Below, in pieces: positions 22,074 through 32,194 of a stretch of 64,000 nt of DNA; within the stretch, counting starts at the first letter, position 1, and each line of letters opens with the position of its first letter. The notes under the pieces were generated by a model. The model saw only the letters and a list, made by a program, of their open reading frames with translations. It made no database searches and was not told where the DNA came from. Source of the DNA: Bettongia penicillata ogilbyi (lineage: Eukaryota > Chordata > Mammalia > Diprotodontia > Potoroidae); assembly GCA_023548195.1 (NCBI GenBank), contig JAJHZJ010000013.1, positions 2,241,001 to 2,305,000 on the forward strand. The letters run 5' to 3'. A program made the translations under genes and the position numbers.

Positions 22074-22118
22074 GCGATTGGCTGGGCTTGGAGTCAATCA
22101 GTCCTGTTGCTAGGAGAC
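22074..22118 (-). promoter_or_regulatory. RFX X-box beside CCAAT-type motifs
   Basis: On the minus strand GTCTCCTAGCAACAGG (22118 downward) resembles the RFX X-box, and its CCTAGCAACAG core is the one I recall from MHC class II X1 boxes. Four bases later comes CTGATTGAC (22101-22093), one change from an NF-Y Y-box. Nine bases further is AGCCAAT (22083-22077). The module lies about 0.75 kb inside the intron from the putative first exon, in a moderately CpG-rich stretch. Binding is inferred. Confidence 0.5.
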
Positions 22119-22160
22119 GGGGAAACTGCTCTTATTCCCCACACACAGGGCAGTTGCGAG

Positions 22161-22172
22161 CTCACATACCTT
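22161..22172 (-). other. Candidate alternative splice donor
   Basis: Minus-strand GTGAAG|GTATGTGAG fits the donor consensus. About 30-40 bases upstream in the same orientation is GGCCAATAAAACG, a CCAAT-like motif. It could mark an alternative first exon or be chance. Confidence 0.2.
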
Positions 22173-22895
22173 CACTGCTGGTCAGATGTCATAAACGTTT
22201 TATTGGCCTTACGGGTTGCGTGTCATAAAAATAAATACAGCCCCCCAACTTATCATGCACCCGAGGAATCATGACAGAGAAGGGGGGTACGTGGGCCTGA
22301 GTGGCCGGTTACGTTTCAGGAGACTTACTCTCCTCTACCCCATGCCAAGGCCGGACAGTTTAAAAAAGAGAGAAAAAGAAAGAAAGCAAAAATCTTTGTC
22401 AGGCACATCTCATTATCTCAGGGTCTGTTCCCTCCACTCCTGTGCCCCCCTCCCCAGACCCCAGTGGGAATGACAGACACCTAGTCCTCTTCACACAATG
22501 CCAACTCTTGTCTGTTTTTAAAGGGGTCTCTTTCTTTTTCTTTTCGTTCGTTCTTTTTTTTTTTTTCGGAAATCGAAGCAAAAGAAAAACATCCTGTACG
22601 TCGGGTCAGGAAACTCTGTAGACCAACCAACTTAGCTCGGCCGGGGTTCTCTTCCTCTGCCCACTGGGGCCAACCCAGCCGCATTCCCCACCCCACCCAG
22701 ATGCCCAGCTGCAGAGGGGTGAGGACCACCTTCAGAAATGCAGACACACGAGTCGGTCCTTCACCCCTCTCGGGCCCATCCCGCTGGGGCCCGGCCTCCC
22801 TTTCCCCGCCACCTCCCCCCGGACGCCTGCAAAAGCTAGAAATAAACTTACCTGGCTTCGGCGGGCAGTGGGGTCCGGGTGGGGGGGGAGGGGGA

Positions 22896-22940
22896 TTAGA
22901 TTGCGCCGCTGCCCTCGGGCGTGAGGTTACAAACTTTCAT
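22896..22940 (-). other. Upstream ORF 3 (14 codons)
   Basis: MKVCNLTPEGSGAI starts at 22940 and ends with TAA at 22896. Both termini lie well inside the putative leader exon, before the donor at 22852. Confidence 0.4.
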
Positions 22941-22957
22941 CGGATGGAAGTGCACAT
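22937..22957 (-). other. Upstream ORF 2 (six codons), overlapping ORF 3
   Basis: ATG at 22957 opens MCTSIR and stops with TGA at 22939-22937. The stop overlaps the next ATG in the arrangement ATGA, a geometry in which termination and reinitiation can be coupled. Confidence 0.4.
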
Positions 22958-22972
22958 CGCTTCCTCCCCTGG

Positions 22973-23041
22973 CTAACAATGTGCAGCGGGCAGCGGCGAG
23001 GGAGGAGGTGGCCGCGGGGAACAGAAGGGTGAGGGAGACAT
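22973..23041 (-). other. Upstream ORF 1 in putative FOXN3 leader
   Basis: A 22-codon ORF, MSPSPFCSPR...PAAHC, starts at 23041 and stops at 22973 inside the putative untranslated exon. It is Pro/Ser-rich with no recognisable domain. If included in the mRNA it would be the first of three AUGs before the FOXN3 start and could lower translation of the main frame. Confidence 0.4.
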
Positions 23042-23668
23042 GGGACCTGCGGCAGTCGGCCTCCTTTCTCTCCTCTCCCCCGCCCCCTCCCGGCCCGTCC
23101 GACCTCCCCACTCGAGATCGGCAGCGTTAGGGGGCCGGGGCTCGCGGAAGAGCGATAAATTGTTTCCACTGCAAACAAAAAAAGGCGACACATGACCAGG
23201 AAAGAGGAGGGGGGAAGAGAGGGGAGGGAGGGGAGGGGAGGGAGCCGGAGAGAGAGAAAACGTGGGCCGGGCCGCCGGCAGGCAGCCGACGAGAGCCGCA
23301 GGGAGCCTGCCTGCCCGCCGCCCGCCTCCGGGAGAGCGGCGCGGGGCTCTCCCTCCGTCCGGCGGCCGGCTGGGGGGCAGCGGCCGCCCGAGGAAGAGGG
23401 ACGCGGTCAGGCTTCGGGCCCCTTCCTCCCCTTCCCCGCGCCCTCGGCTCCAGGTCCCGGCCCGGCTCCACTCGGGGATCACGCACGCACGGGAGACTGC
23501 CCAGCCGGCGATGCCCCTCGGCGGGCGGGGGGGTGACGCGGTTCCCGGGGAGCCACAGCACTTTCCCTTTCTGCTGCGGGGTCGGGGCGCAGGGGACTGG
23601 GCCAGAAAAGGAAACAGAAACCTATTGGGGCCCGCCAAGGGATCCGAAAGCTCCCTTCTCGTCCGCCC

Positions 23669-23722
23669 GGGGTGGGTGCACCGTGCTAGGAGGGGTGGGT
23701 GCACCGTGCTAGGAGGGGTGGG
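23669..23722. repeat. 23-bp tandem duplication in CpG island
   Basis: Two perfect copies of a 23-bp unit (23669-23691 and 23692-23714) starting GGGGTGGGTGCACCGTG are followed by a partial third. The unit carries a palindromic GTGCAC and G-runs. Confidence 0.9.
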
Positions 23723-24145
23723 GGGCTCCCCCGTACCCTGAAACCGTCCCGGAGCTGCCGAAGCCGCGGAGGGGGTGCCACCTCCATTCTCCGAAAGCCA
23801 CCCAAGCTCCAACGTGTCACCCAGTCGGGTCCTGCCCAGTCCTTCCGCCGTACATGGCTTAAAGTAAAAATTAAAAGAAGGAACGACGACGCGCTCGAGT
23901 CCCGGTGCTCCTCCCCACTACAAATTCCTATCGTAACTCCCAAAGCCTTTCCAATTCTTTCCCCTCTCCCCCCGGAGGAAAGTCCGGGCTAAAATTACAC
24001 TTTTCGGTCTGGCTCATCTAGCCTTGGGGCCGAGGCGGCGCGAACGCGAAGCCAAGGTCCGCCGGAGAGCAGCCTGGGCGGCCGGCCGGCCAGCGTTTGT
24101 TCTCCGCGCTCCGCGGACTCGCAGGCCAGCCGCTGAACAAGCCGT

Positions 24146-24195
24146 ATCTTCCGGAGCTTCCCCAAACCCCATCTTCCGGAGCTTCCCCAAACCCC
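24146..24195. repeat. 25-bp perfect tandem duplication with ETS cores
   Basis: The 25-bp unit at 24146-24170 is repeated exactly at 24171-24195. Each copy contains ATCTTCCGGAGC, i.e. an ETS-type CCGGAAG core on the minus strand, so the duplication doubles the site with 25-bp spacing. Confidence 0.9.
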
Positions 24196-24534
24196 ATTAC
24201 CGAGTCGTGGTCCCACCCACACAAGCCAGCACGGCCGGAGCGGAGAGCCTGGCCGCCCACCCGCCGCCGTCCTTGCGAAGGGTGACAGCGCTGGCCGGCA
24301 GGACACCTAGCGTCCTGTTTTGTTTCTGTTGTTGAAGCGAAAGGGGGAGGAGACCCAGCCGCGGACCGACGGGCGATCGATTCAAAGTTGGTCCGTCTCT
24401 AACGGGTAAAGGTTCTGTGCCCCCACCCCAGGGCGCCGCACAAGCTTGTGAAGGGCCGGACAAGACGGAGACAATGCTCAGTAATACCTGCTTGTTGACC
24501 GGCTGGTCCGCTGAAGGGCTGTGAAGGGAAAAAG

Positions 24535-24668
24535 CGGAGGGGCCAGACGGGGTCCAGAGACCTGGGCTGCACTGCTCCTCCGCCTCGTGACCTTCCTGGG
24601 GCTCAGTTTCCTCATCTGTAAAACGGAACACTGAACTAGACCCTTTTTAAAGGGCCGGATTTTCATGG
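24535..24668 (+). repeat. SINE remnant at CpG island edge
   Basis: CTCAGTTTCCTCATCTGTAA and TGAACTAGACCC are a SINE body with the start of tail C, marking the repeat-bearing border of the island. Confidence 0.6.
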
Positions 24669-25688
24669 ACCCTAAAAAGATGTTGAACCTGTTTTGGAGC
24701 AGGACTTAGCCAAGTTGGATGAATTGGAGGGATATGACCTTGCCTGCTTTTAGATTATATTTTTTTCATTCCTGAAAAGAAGGAAACCAGCCTGGAAGTC
24801 ATTCCATACCAGGCCAGCCCCTCACAAGGGAAAACATAAACCTCTACCATTCATCAGTCTCACAAGATGGTAGGGTAGCTTCAGTAGGATGCCCTCACCC
24901 CTCACAGCAACCGCAGGTGAAGGGATGCCCATAGAAAGACAATGCCCTTACAAAAAAAAATCAGTGAGAAAAATAAAACACCACGGGGTAGGGGGAAGGA
25001 AGGAGATTTTGACAGTAATCTCAACTGTAGCATAAAAATCTTAGGACCTGGAGAACAGTAAGGCCAGCAAAGAAAGATATCAAGGGAAAAAAAGAAAGAA
25101 AACAAACCCCATTTCCCTTTCATTATGTTTCAAGTCTCTTCAGATAAGTTCCTTAAGTGCTCCTAATGTTACTGATCAGAAGTATATCTGCCGCCTTCTC
25201 CTTTCCATGCCCCTGACCCCCCAAGCTATTGACTGGTTCACTCAAACCAGGGTTTCACATCCTTTTTTAATAATTCAAAAGTTCATTGATTTTGTCATTG
25301 TGGGCATTCCCTCCACAGAGGTAGATCATAACCCCATGAAGGTCTTTATGAATTGATGTATGTGGTTATTCTTCTCATGATATGCTTTCTCAGTAGTTGG
25401 TTAGGGTAATCATTGACCCAGTCTTGAGAACTGACCAACTTGGGAAGGCCTGCCAGAGCTTATGTTCCACTGGCATTCAATGAAGCTATGTCTGAGGATT
25501 CTGAGTAAATAAGACAACTCCTTCACTCAAGAATCTAACATTCTAAAGGAAAGTAACTTTGAAGAACCCAGGATTGCCTCCACACTATAGTGTGGCATCA
25601 GAGTAAGATATGAATGAAAGTTCTCTTTAAATCTCTATTGAAATATGACACATTATTCCCAATTCCTTCTATATGCCTTGAAATAGAA
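24669..25688. other. Upstream flank of FOXN3 promoter
   Basis: About 1 kb with no recognised repeat or gene. Confidence 0.5.
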
Positions 25689-25689
25689 G

Positions 25690-25922
25690 AGGTGGAGTAA
25701 TGTAGAATAAGCTTTGGGCAGATAGTCAGGAAAGACCTTGGTTTGAAACCAAGCCTATAACACTCACTAACTGTGAAGCTATGGGAAAGTAAGTTTGCCT
25801 CTCTAAACCTCAGTTTCCTTAGCTATAAGATGGTAACAAAAATACCAGCTGTAAGCTTTTTCTCAGCTCTTAGCACAATGCCTGGCACATACCAGGTGTT
25901 TTTTATATATGTTTATTGATTA
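25690..25922 (+). repeat. MIR SINE, tail B
   Basis: CCTCAGTTTCCTTAGCTATA and CACAATGCCTGGCACATACC. Confidence 0.8.
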
Positions 25923-25994
25923 TGACCATGAAACATTACAAAAATGCTACCTATTATATTTTAAAATATTAGCTATTACAATTTTAAAAGAGAG

Positions 25995-26180
25995 GATGTA
26001 CAGGGAAATGTAAGACCTGTGTTCAAATTCTGCCTCACAAGTGTGAACTTGGGCAAATCAAGTCACAACCTCTTTTGGATCATCTGTGTAAGAGAATTAA
26101 TACTTGTAATACCTACCTCAGAAATGAAATAACACACAAAATATCTGTAAATCCTTAAGCACCTTATGTCAGCTATCTCA
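25995..26180 (+). repeat. MIR SINE, tail B (diverged)
   Basis: CCTGTGTTCAAATTCTGCCT and ATACCTACCTCAGAAATGAA. Confidence 0.7.
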
Positions 26181-26654
26181 TGCTGCTCTTTAAAATCCCA
26201 CTTCCCCAATTATGGTCTAAAGAAGTTAGAGTACCTTCACATGCAGTAGAAGCACAAGCTAACTTAAAATCCACAGAATTTCTGCCTTAAAAGAGCAGGT
26301 TAAAAATACAGAAGGTGAGGTAAGGAGCTTTTTTAAGTCATTAAGAATTCAGGAACTACATTAAGCACCTAGTAGGTCTAAGATACTGTTCAGAGTACTA
26401 AGGAGTAAGTACTTGCAAGAGTTAAGCCTTCCTTCCACTGCTCTTATGGTTGCTTCCACTTTCACACACTTCTTGACCTGTCTTCCCTTTCTATAGTAAG
26501 GGAAGAAATTGAAGTTAGACTTTAAGGAGAGTTTCCAGACTAAAATGAGAAAGGAAAATTATCTAGGGTGGGAAAGGAACCTTTCTGCATCAAGTTTCTC
26601 AGATAAAGGTCTCCCAACCAAAGTATATAAGTAACTGATTTAAATTTCTAAGAG
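26181..26654. other. Stretch without recognised features
   Basis: No repeat or coding signal recognised. Confidence 0.5.
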
Positions 26655-27478
26655 CCACTCCCTAACTGATAAATGGCCAAAGGAAAGGAGTTTTCAAAGG
26701 AAAAAACCCATACTATCAATAACCATGTGGAAAAAATGCTCCAAATCACTAATAATTAGAGAAATGAGCATTTAGAGCAACTAGCAAAAAAGACAAAAAA
26801 AGAAAATGACAAAATGTTGGAGAGGTTGAGGGAAAAGAAGCACATTAAAGCACTGTTGGTGGAGTAGGGACTAGGTCTAGTTCTGGAAAGCAATGTTAAA
26901 TTATGTCCAAAAGGTCCCTAAACAATGCATACCCTTTGACCCTGGTATACCATTATTGGGCCTAAGCACCAAAGAAAGAAGGAAGAGATCCATACATATG
27001 AAAAAAAAAATATTTATAGGGGCTATTTTTTGTTGTGGCAAGAACTAGAAACTCTGGGGGGAAATCTCATTTGAGGAATGTTTGAACAAATTATGGTTTA
27101 ATAATGTAAGAGAATCGTGCTGTAAGAAACGATGAGAAGGGAAAATTCAGAGAAACCTAAAAAGACCCGTATGTACTGATGCAGAAAAATGAGCAGAATA
27201 AGATAAACTTTTTATACAATGACCCCATTGTCAAGACAATAACTTTGTCTTAACTCACAGATGAGCACTGCAACCAGCCACACACAATTCCAGAGGGCCA
27301 ACGATGATTCAGCATGCTCCCTCCTGACTGATGAGGGGTTCAACATGCAGAATGAAAAACATATTTTAGACACGATCAGTGATAAATTTATTTTGCTTAA
27401 CTATATGCAAGCATTTGTATTTTTTTCTTTTTTCACTGAGAGGGAAAGTTGGTAAGGAAAGGAAATAAAAGCTTATTA
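26655..27478 (+). mobile_element. 5'-truncated L1 with 3' UTR
   Basis: CTAACTGATAAATGGCCAAAGG begins in ORF2, passes AAAATGCTCCAAATCAC and TTTGACCCTGGTATACC, and ends in GAAATAAAAGCTTATTACTTG. Many stops. Its 3' UTR type is also seen at 48960. Confidence 0.8.
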
Positions 27479-27599
27479 CTTGAAAAAACAAGTTGAAAAA
27501 GAATTTCTTGGGTTAAGAATTTATTAGATGCTGAGATAGGAGCCTCATGGAATCTCCTCTGAATTAAATACCTAAAGTTATTTTCCTTAAACATATTTC

Positions 27600-28060
27600 T
27601 GCCCATGTCTGTTTCCTAACTGAATAAACTTCAGTGGCTCCCCATTATCTTGAGAATCAAGTTTAAACTCCTGTTTGGTATTTAAAGGGCTTTACAACCT
27701 TGTAAACTGACCTTTCCAGCCTTATTGCACATTATCCTCCTTCAAGCTTTCTTACTTCTCTTTAAGCATAGCACTCCATCCAGGTCTTAGCACCAGCAAT
27801 TCCTCATGCCTGGACTCAGCTCAAACGTTCCCTTATATAAGAAAACAGCCTTTCCTGACTGCCCTATTACCGTTACCATCCTTCACCGAAGCTCTTTCGC
27901 ATATACTCAAGAATGTGTACACCTTATTACCCTTGATTTCTCCCTTTACCATACTGTAAGCTGGTAGACAAGAACTTGTCACTTTTTTGTTTGTAACTCC
28001 AGCACCTAGCTGAGGGCATGGTAAATAGTAGGCACTTAATAAATCCTTGTGGATAAACTA
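27600..28060 (+). repeat. LINE-2 3' end
   Basis: TCAGTGGCTCCCCATTATC, CTTTACAACCTTGTAAACTG and TAGTAGGCACTTAATAAATCC. Confidence 0.8.
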
Positions 28061-28154
28061 AAACCTATTAAGTATAAGGCATATTGCACTAGGCAGTAGC
28101 ACCACAATTGACTGGGCATGGGGTCTGGACACCCACATGAACTTTCCCATAAAC

Positions 28155-28315
28155 AGGGATATAGCTAGGTGGCACAGTAAATAAAGTGCAGGTCTTGGAG
28201 TCAGGAGGACCTGAGTTCAAATTTGATACTAGACACTTGATACTTACTAGCTGTGTGACCTTGGGCAGGTCACTTAACCCCAACTGCCTTGCCTTCCCCT
28301 CTCCAAAAAAAACCC
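28155..28315 (+). repeat. Short tRNA-headed SINE with A-rich end
   Basis: TAGCTAGGTGGCACAGTAAA, GTCAGGAGGACCTGAGTTC and CTTAACCCCAACTGCCTTGC, then an A-run. It lacks tails A-C and looks like a younger short form. Confidence 0.8.
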
Positions 28316-29141
28316 CTTTCAAACACATTTCAAGAATCCAGCCCCTGAACCTCTGCCCTAGTCCCTGAATTTTCCCATATATTTCCATCACCAGTGCCTC
28401 TGCCCAAGGCATCGAGCCAGTCTCAACCCACCTTGATTACTTAATTAGCTTACGTGACACTTCTGAATCCGATCCAAATCTTCCAATACAATCTTTTTCC
28501 CTATAAAAATATCAGTCTAGTCCCTATCGAATGCACAGACTCACAAGAAGTCTGGCCACTTGTACAGGCATCACAAACAAACTGATACTTGAACTGAAAG
28601 GCTTGGGTAATCGAATTCTTTTGAGACAGACCCATGACCTGTACCCCTTGCATTTTGGGGTTCCCAGCACCCCTAGATTGCAACACAACGAGAAAAAACA
28701 GACAATCCCCTGCCCACAAAAGACTTTCTACTAAGGTGACATGTGTACAAAGATAAGGTAATTTAAGGAGGGAAAAGATTCCTAAAAAACTGGAGGAGGT
28801 GGGGTGGAAATCAGCAAACAATTCTCAGACGGGGTAGCCCTTGAATGGACCTTCAGAGAGGATCAGGATGGTGACAGAAATGAAGAGAAAGTCCATTCTA
28901 GATACAGAGGATGGTCCCTTCTACCCTAATTCTTCAACACCTCCCATTTCCCACACCTTAATTTTGCCCTGTGATATTTCAATTCTCCATTCCCTATTTT
29001 ACTCACTCATTCATTATTTATTGAATGCCTGTTAGGTAATTCTCCAAGAGAGTAAGTTGCCAAGAAGGTACTGACTTGCTTTAGCAAAGTGAATTTCCTC
29101 ATCTAGTTCACTATAATCAATAAAATCACAGAGCCAGCTCC
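28316..29141. other. Stretch without recognised repeats
   Basis: Opposed frames of 60-106 codons (28089-28821) overlap the SINE edge and lack any domain. Confidence 0.45.
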
Positions 29142-29388
29142 AGGGCAGCTATGTGGCACAGCAGATAGAGCATGAGACCAAGAGTCAGTCACTCCAGAGT
29201 TCAAATATGGCTTTAGACACTTAACTATGTGTGACTCTGGGTAAGTCCCTTATATTTTATGTGCCTCAGTTTCCTTAACTGTAAAAGGGGATAATAATAA
29301 CACCTACTTCTCAGGGTTGTTGTAAGGATGAATTGCAATAAATCTGCAAAGCATCTGATAAACAGTAGACACTTAATAAATGCTTATT
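29142..29388 (+). repeat. MIR SINE, tail B
   Basis: GGGCAGCTATGTGGCACAGC, AAGGGGATAATAATAACACC and ACAGTAGACACTTAATAAATG. Confidence 0.9.
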
Positions 29389-29454
29389 TCTTTTCCCTAT
29401 CCCTACTATTTATAAGACACTATATATTCTGCTCAGGAAACAAAGATGAATAAC

Positions 29455-29840
29455 ACCCATTTAACAAGGATTTATTTATATCATACTAGATGATGGAGGA
29501 TATAAAAACAAAAATGAGATAATCCCTACTCTCAAAGAACTTACATTCTATTGGGGAAAAAAAACTTGTATGCACAGAGATTTAAAAAAAATACGGAGAA
29601 GCTTGGGAGTGAAGTGTAGAACCATTACTGTTGGAAGAACCTTAAGAAGTCCCTTCCATAGCAGTTGGGAGCTACTGAGTATTTTTGAGCAGGTGAGTGA
29701 CATGCTCAGCTTTTTCAACTTGTTAGTGGTTATGGGATGAACTTGAAGACCTGGTGACTCTAGAGGCAGAGGGACCCATTTGGAGACCATAAGGGCAGGA
29801 ACTAGATAGATGGCAGAATTTCAAGGGTTAAGGAACTAAT
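29455..29840 (+). repeat. Old interspersed repeat (fragment of the 33.4 kb family)
   Basis: CTCAAAGAACTTACATTCTA, GGGAGCTACTGAGTATTTTT and GAGGCAGAGGGACCCATTT resemble the same long mammalian repeat as 33400-34260. Confidence 0.5.
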
Positions 29841-30024
29841 TTAGGGATCACTGCAGAAAATCCAGATTGAGTATCAATGCCCACTTGGGTTTGTTTTATG
29901 TAGTATAGCAACAGTAAAGGAAACTTGGTGTTGTGAAATGTAATTCCATTGGAGACCAGCTATAATACTATTCTAGGTAAGAATGGTTCTAGATAATGAC
30001 TGACCATTCTAGATAAGACTAGAG

Positions 30025-30225
30025 CAGGGATGGGGAATCTGCAGCCTTGAGGCCACATGTGGCATTCTAGGTCCTTGGGTACAGTCTTTTGATTGAGTTC
30101 AAGTTTTACAGAACAAATCCTTTTCTTAAGGAGATTTGTTCTATAAAGTTTGGATTAAGTCAAAGGGTTGCACTCAAGGACCTAGAGGGCCACATGTGGT
30201 CTTTAGGCTGCAGGTTCAACTTTTG
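30025..30225. mobile_element. Foldback transposon, most complete copy
   Basis: Left arm CAGGGATGGGGAATCTGCAG... and GGCCACATGTGGC reappear inverted at the right end (GCCACATGTGGTC ... CTGCAGGTTC). The centre AACAAATCC/GGAGATTTGTT is also inverted. Nearly the whole 201 bp folds on itself; no coding capacity. Confidence 0.8.
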
Positions 30226-30603
30226 AGTGTTTTTAGTTCCTGTACTTATCATTCTGGTGCATAATCTACATAAGCATGATGTGTAGACCATGGGAGGTCC
30301 TGGGAAATGACTAGTTAGATATGTTCCCTAGGTGGGAAGGAAGCCATACAAGAGTAATACATGAGGAAATACCGTCATGACTGGTGGAGTACAAGAGACA
30401 GTATTTTTTCCTTACTTAGGTAAAATGAAATAACCAAGACTAAACTGTATCAAAAATTCTTTCTGGAGGAAAAACAGAAATACTGAATTTAAAAGCTCTT
30501 TTTTTAAACCATAAACAGATAAGAAGGTAGATTCTTGACTTCCCTCCACTGTACTCAATGATCCAGTGACGCTGACCTACTTTTGTTGGTCAACAACCTA
30601 CTG

Positions 30604-30823
30604 TTGTTCTGTTGTCCAGTTGTTTCAATCAACAGGTTTAATTCTTCATGAGTCCCTGAAGTGGTTTTCTATTTCCTTTTCCACTTTACAGATGAGCAAC
30701 TGAGGCAAACAGGGTTAAGTGACTTGCCCAGGGTCACACAGTTAGTAAGTGTCTGAGGGCCACATTTGAACCCATGAAGATGAATCTTTCTGATGCCAAG
30801 CCCACTGTGCCACCTAGCTGTCC
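30604..30823 (-). repeat. SINE tail A, reversed
   Basis: CACTTTACAGATGAGCAACT, AGTGACTTGCCCAGGGTCAC and TGTGCCACCTAGCTGTCC. Confidence 0.85.
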
Positions 30824-30839
30824 ACTAACCTAATCTACT

Positions 30840-31225
30840 AACTTGCTGTCCCTCAAACACAACACTCCATCTCCCAACTCTGTATAGCTTGCTTAGAAAA
30901 CTCTCCTTCTAAGGAAATCTACTAGTTTCCTTAGCTTCCTTCAAAACTCAGTTCAAATCCCACTGTCTACAAAAATACTGTCTATTCCGGTCATTTCCTC
31001 CTCTCTCCTTCCTCTACAGGATTATCTCCAATTTATTATTATTTTTGCACTATGTATGTATGTATATATTTATTGGCATGCTATCTCCTTCGTTAAAATG
31101 TGAGCTCCTCAAGGGCAGAGATCATCTTGTTTTTGCTATTCTTTGTATCCCTTAATCTTTAGCACAGTTCCTGATCAGGAGCAATATAGTGAAACCTAAT
31201 ATATATTTGTTGACTGATTGACTAA
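30840..31225 (+). repeat. LINE-2 3' end
   Basis: CAAAACTCAGTTCAAATCCC, GTGAGCTCCTCAAGGGCAG and TATATATTTGTTGACTGATTG. Confidence 0.8.
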
Positions 31226-31544
31226 ATCTGGAGTGCAGAATCAGTCATTCCATTCTGTCAGTAAGTAAATAATGAATATCTACTGTGGACCTGGCACTAG
31301 AAGAACATATGAGATGCACACAATATGTTCTTCCACTCAGGGTGATTATGATTTAGTTGGGAAGATAAGATTAACACAACAAAATGATTAGAAAACACTA
31401 CGCATCAATATTTCATCAGTTTTGCAAGTCATGTGATCCAGAGGCTAGGTGTAATAGTTCAGGGATAGCAGAAAATAAAGGCAGATTCGGAGTAGTTCGA
31501 GATGCCTTCTCTGGATAAATGGAAAAGAAGAGAATGTCTCACAG

Positions 31545-32190
31545 ATGTTTCTAAAGAGGGCGATACTGCCTCCTAGAGGGGGCCTGGAATAATTGGGGGG
31601 GGTGCAGTAGTAGCCTCCAGTGTAGTCAGGGGTGAGGGGAAGTTGAATAAAAATAAGGGGATGGTGGAAACATAAAGACAGAAGAGAAGATATGAAAATT
31701 TTGAAAAACTGTCTACACATGTTTCATCTGCTGTGTAAAAGAATTAAAATCATAGTGATGACATTATTTTCCAAAAAAACACACAAAATGCAAGTTACAA
31801 CTAATAAGTGGTCAAGTCCACCAACAGGTCTTAACAAGCAAGTGTTGGCAGGCGAGTATGTCCCACATTGTCAGGAAGTCCAGCATGCATTGGCAGGAAT
31901 ATGTGCATGTAATAACTTATTTACAATACGATACTGGTTACATGATACAATATTGTGTCATCAAAATTTCAGCATGGCAGGGGGAAAGGGACATACCACA
32001 AATTTACAATAAGTTATTAAATTTATGTTGTATCATTTAAAAAAAATTATATATTTCTGAAATGATCCGAATTTGGAAGGAAAACCTGTTAAGGAGTTAA
32101 AGAAAGTAGATTTCCAGGGGGTGCTGAGTAATTTTTTTAAAAAGGTTGGTAGTAGGTCAAATAGGCGTGGGAACCTCTGAGTTTAGAGGT
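31545..32190 (+). mobile_element. DNA-transposon-like repeat R, copy 1
   Basis: Shares with 50612-51165, in the same order, GAATAAAAATAAGGGG, TTACATTATTTTCCAA-like sequence, AACAGGTCTTAAC, ATATGTGCATGTAAT and CATCAAAATTTCA. Decayed inverted ends suggest a nonautonomous DNA transposon. The 106-codon frame inside is broken in copy 2. Confidence 0.65.
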
Positions 32191-32194
32191 ACTG

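Larger units (their letters stand above)
22852..23168 (-). other. FOXN3: Putative FOXN3 5' untranslated exon
   Basis: The 3' boundary is a strong donor read on the minus strand: GAAGCCAG|GTAAGTTTATT, exon end 22852. The 5' boundary is uncertain. Either transcription starts inside the CpG island upstream, or the exon begins at 23168 after an acceptor-like CCTTTTTTTGTTTGCAG. The sequence is G+C-rich with no long FOXN3-like frame and contains three short upstream ORFs. Joined to the coding exon it would add a leader of 300 bases or more. The donor is well supported; the upstream limit is a guess. Confidence 0.6.
22590..24600 (-). promoter_or_regulatory. FOXN3: CpG island promoter of FOXN3
   Basis: This roughly 2 kb stretch is G+C-rich and dense in CpG, in sharp contrast to the AT-rich flanks, and is almost free of interspersed repeats, as expected of an active mammalian promoter. 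It holds GC-box-like runs, CCGGAAG ETS cores, two short tandem duplications and a consensus donor at 22852 facing the FOXN3 coding exon. I see no convincing TATA box, so dispersed initiation somewhere around 23150..23600 is likely; the exact start cannot be fixed from sequence. Several long ORFs cross the island on both strands, but they are by-products of high G+C with low-complexity translations. A divergent transcript toward higher coordinates is possible but unsupported. Confidence 0.85.

Noticed and set aside
22973..24631. Long ORFs on both strands in the CpG island (up to 279 codons)
   Set aside because: High G+C removes stops; translations are Pro/Arg/Gly-rich, mutually overlapping and without domains. 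Treated as promoter DNA.
31692..32012. 106-codon ORF
   Set aside because: Inside the two-copy repeat R and not maintained in the second copy at about 50.75 kb.
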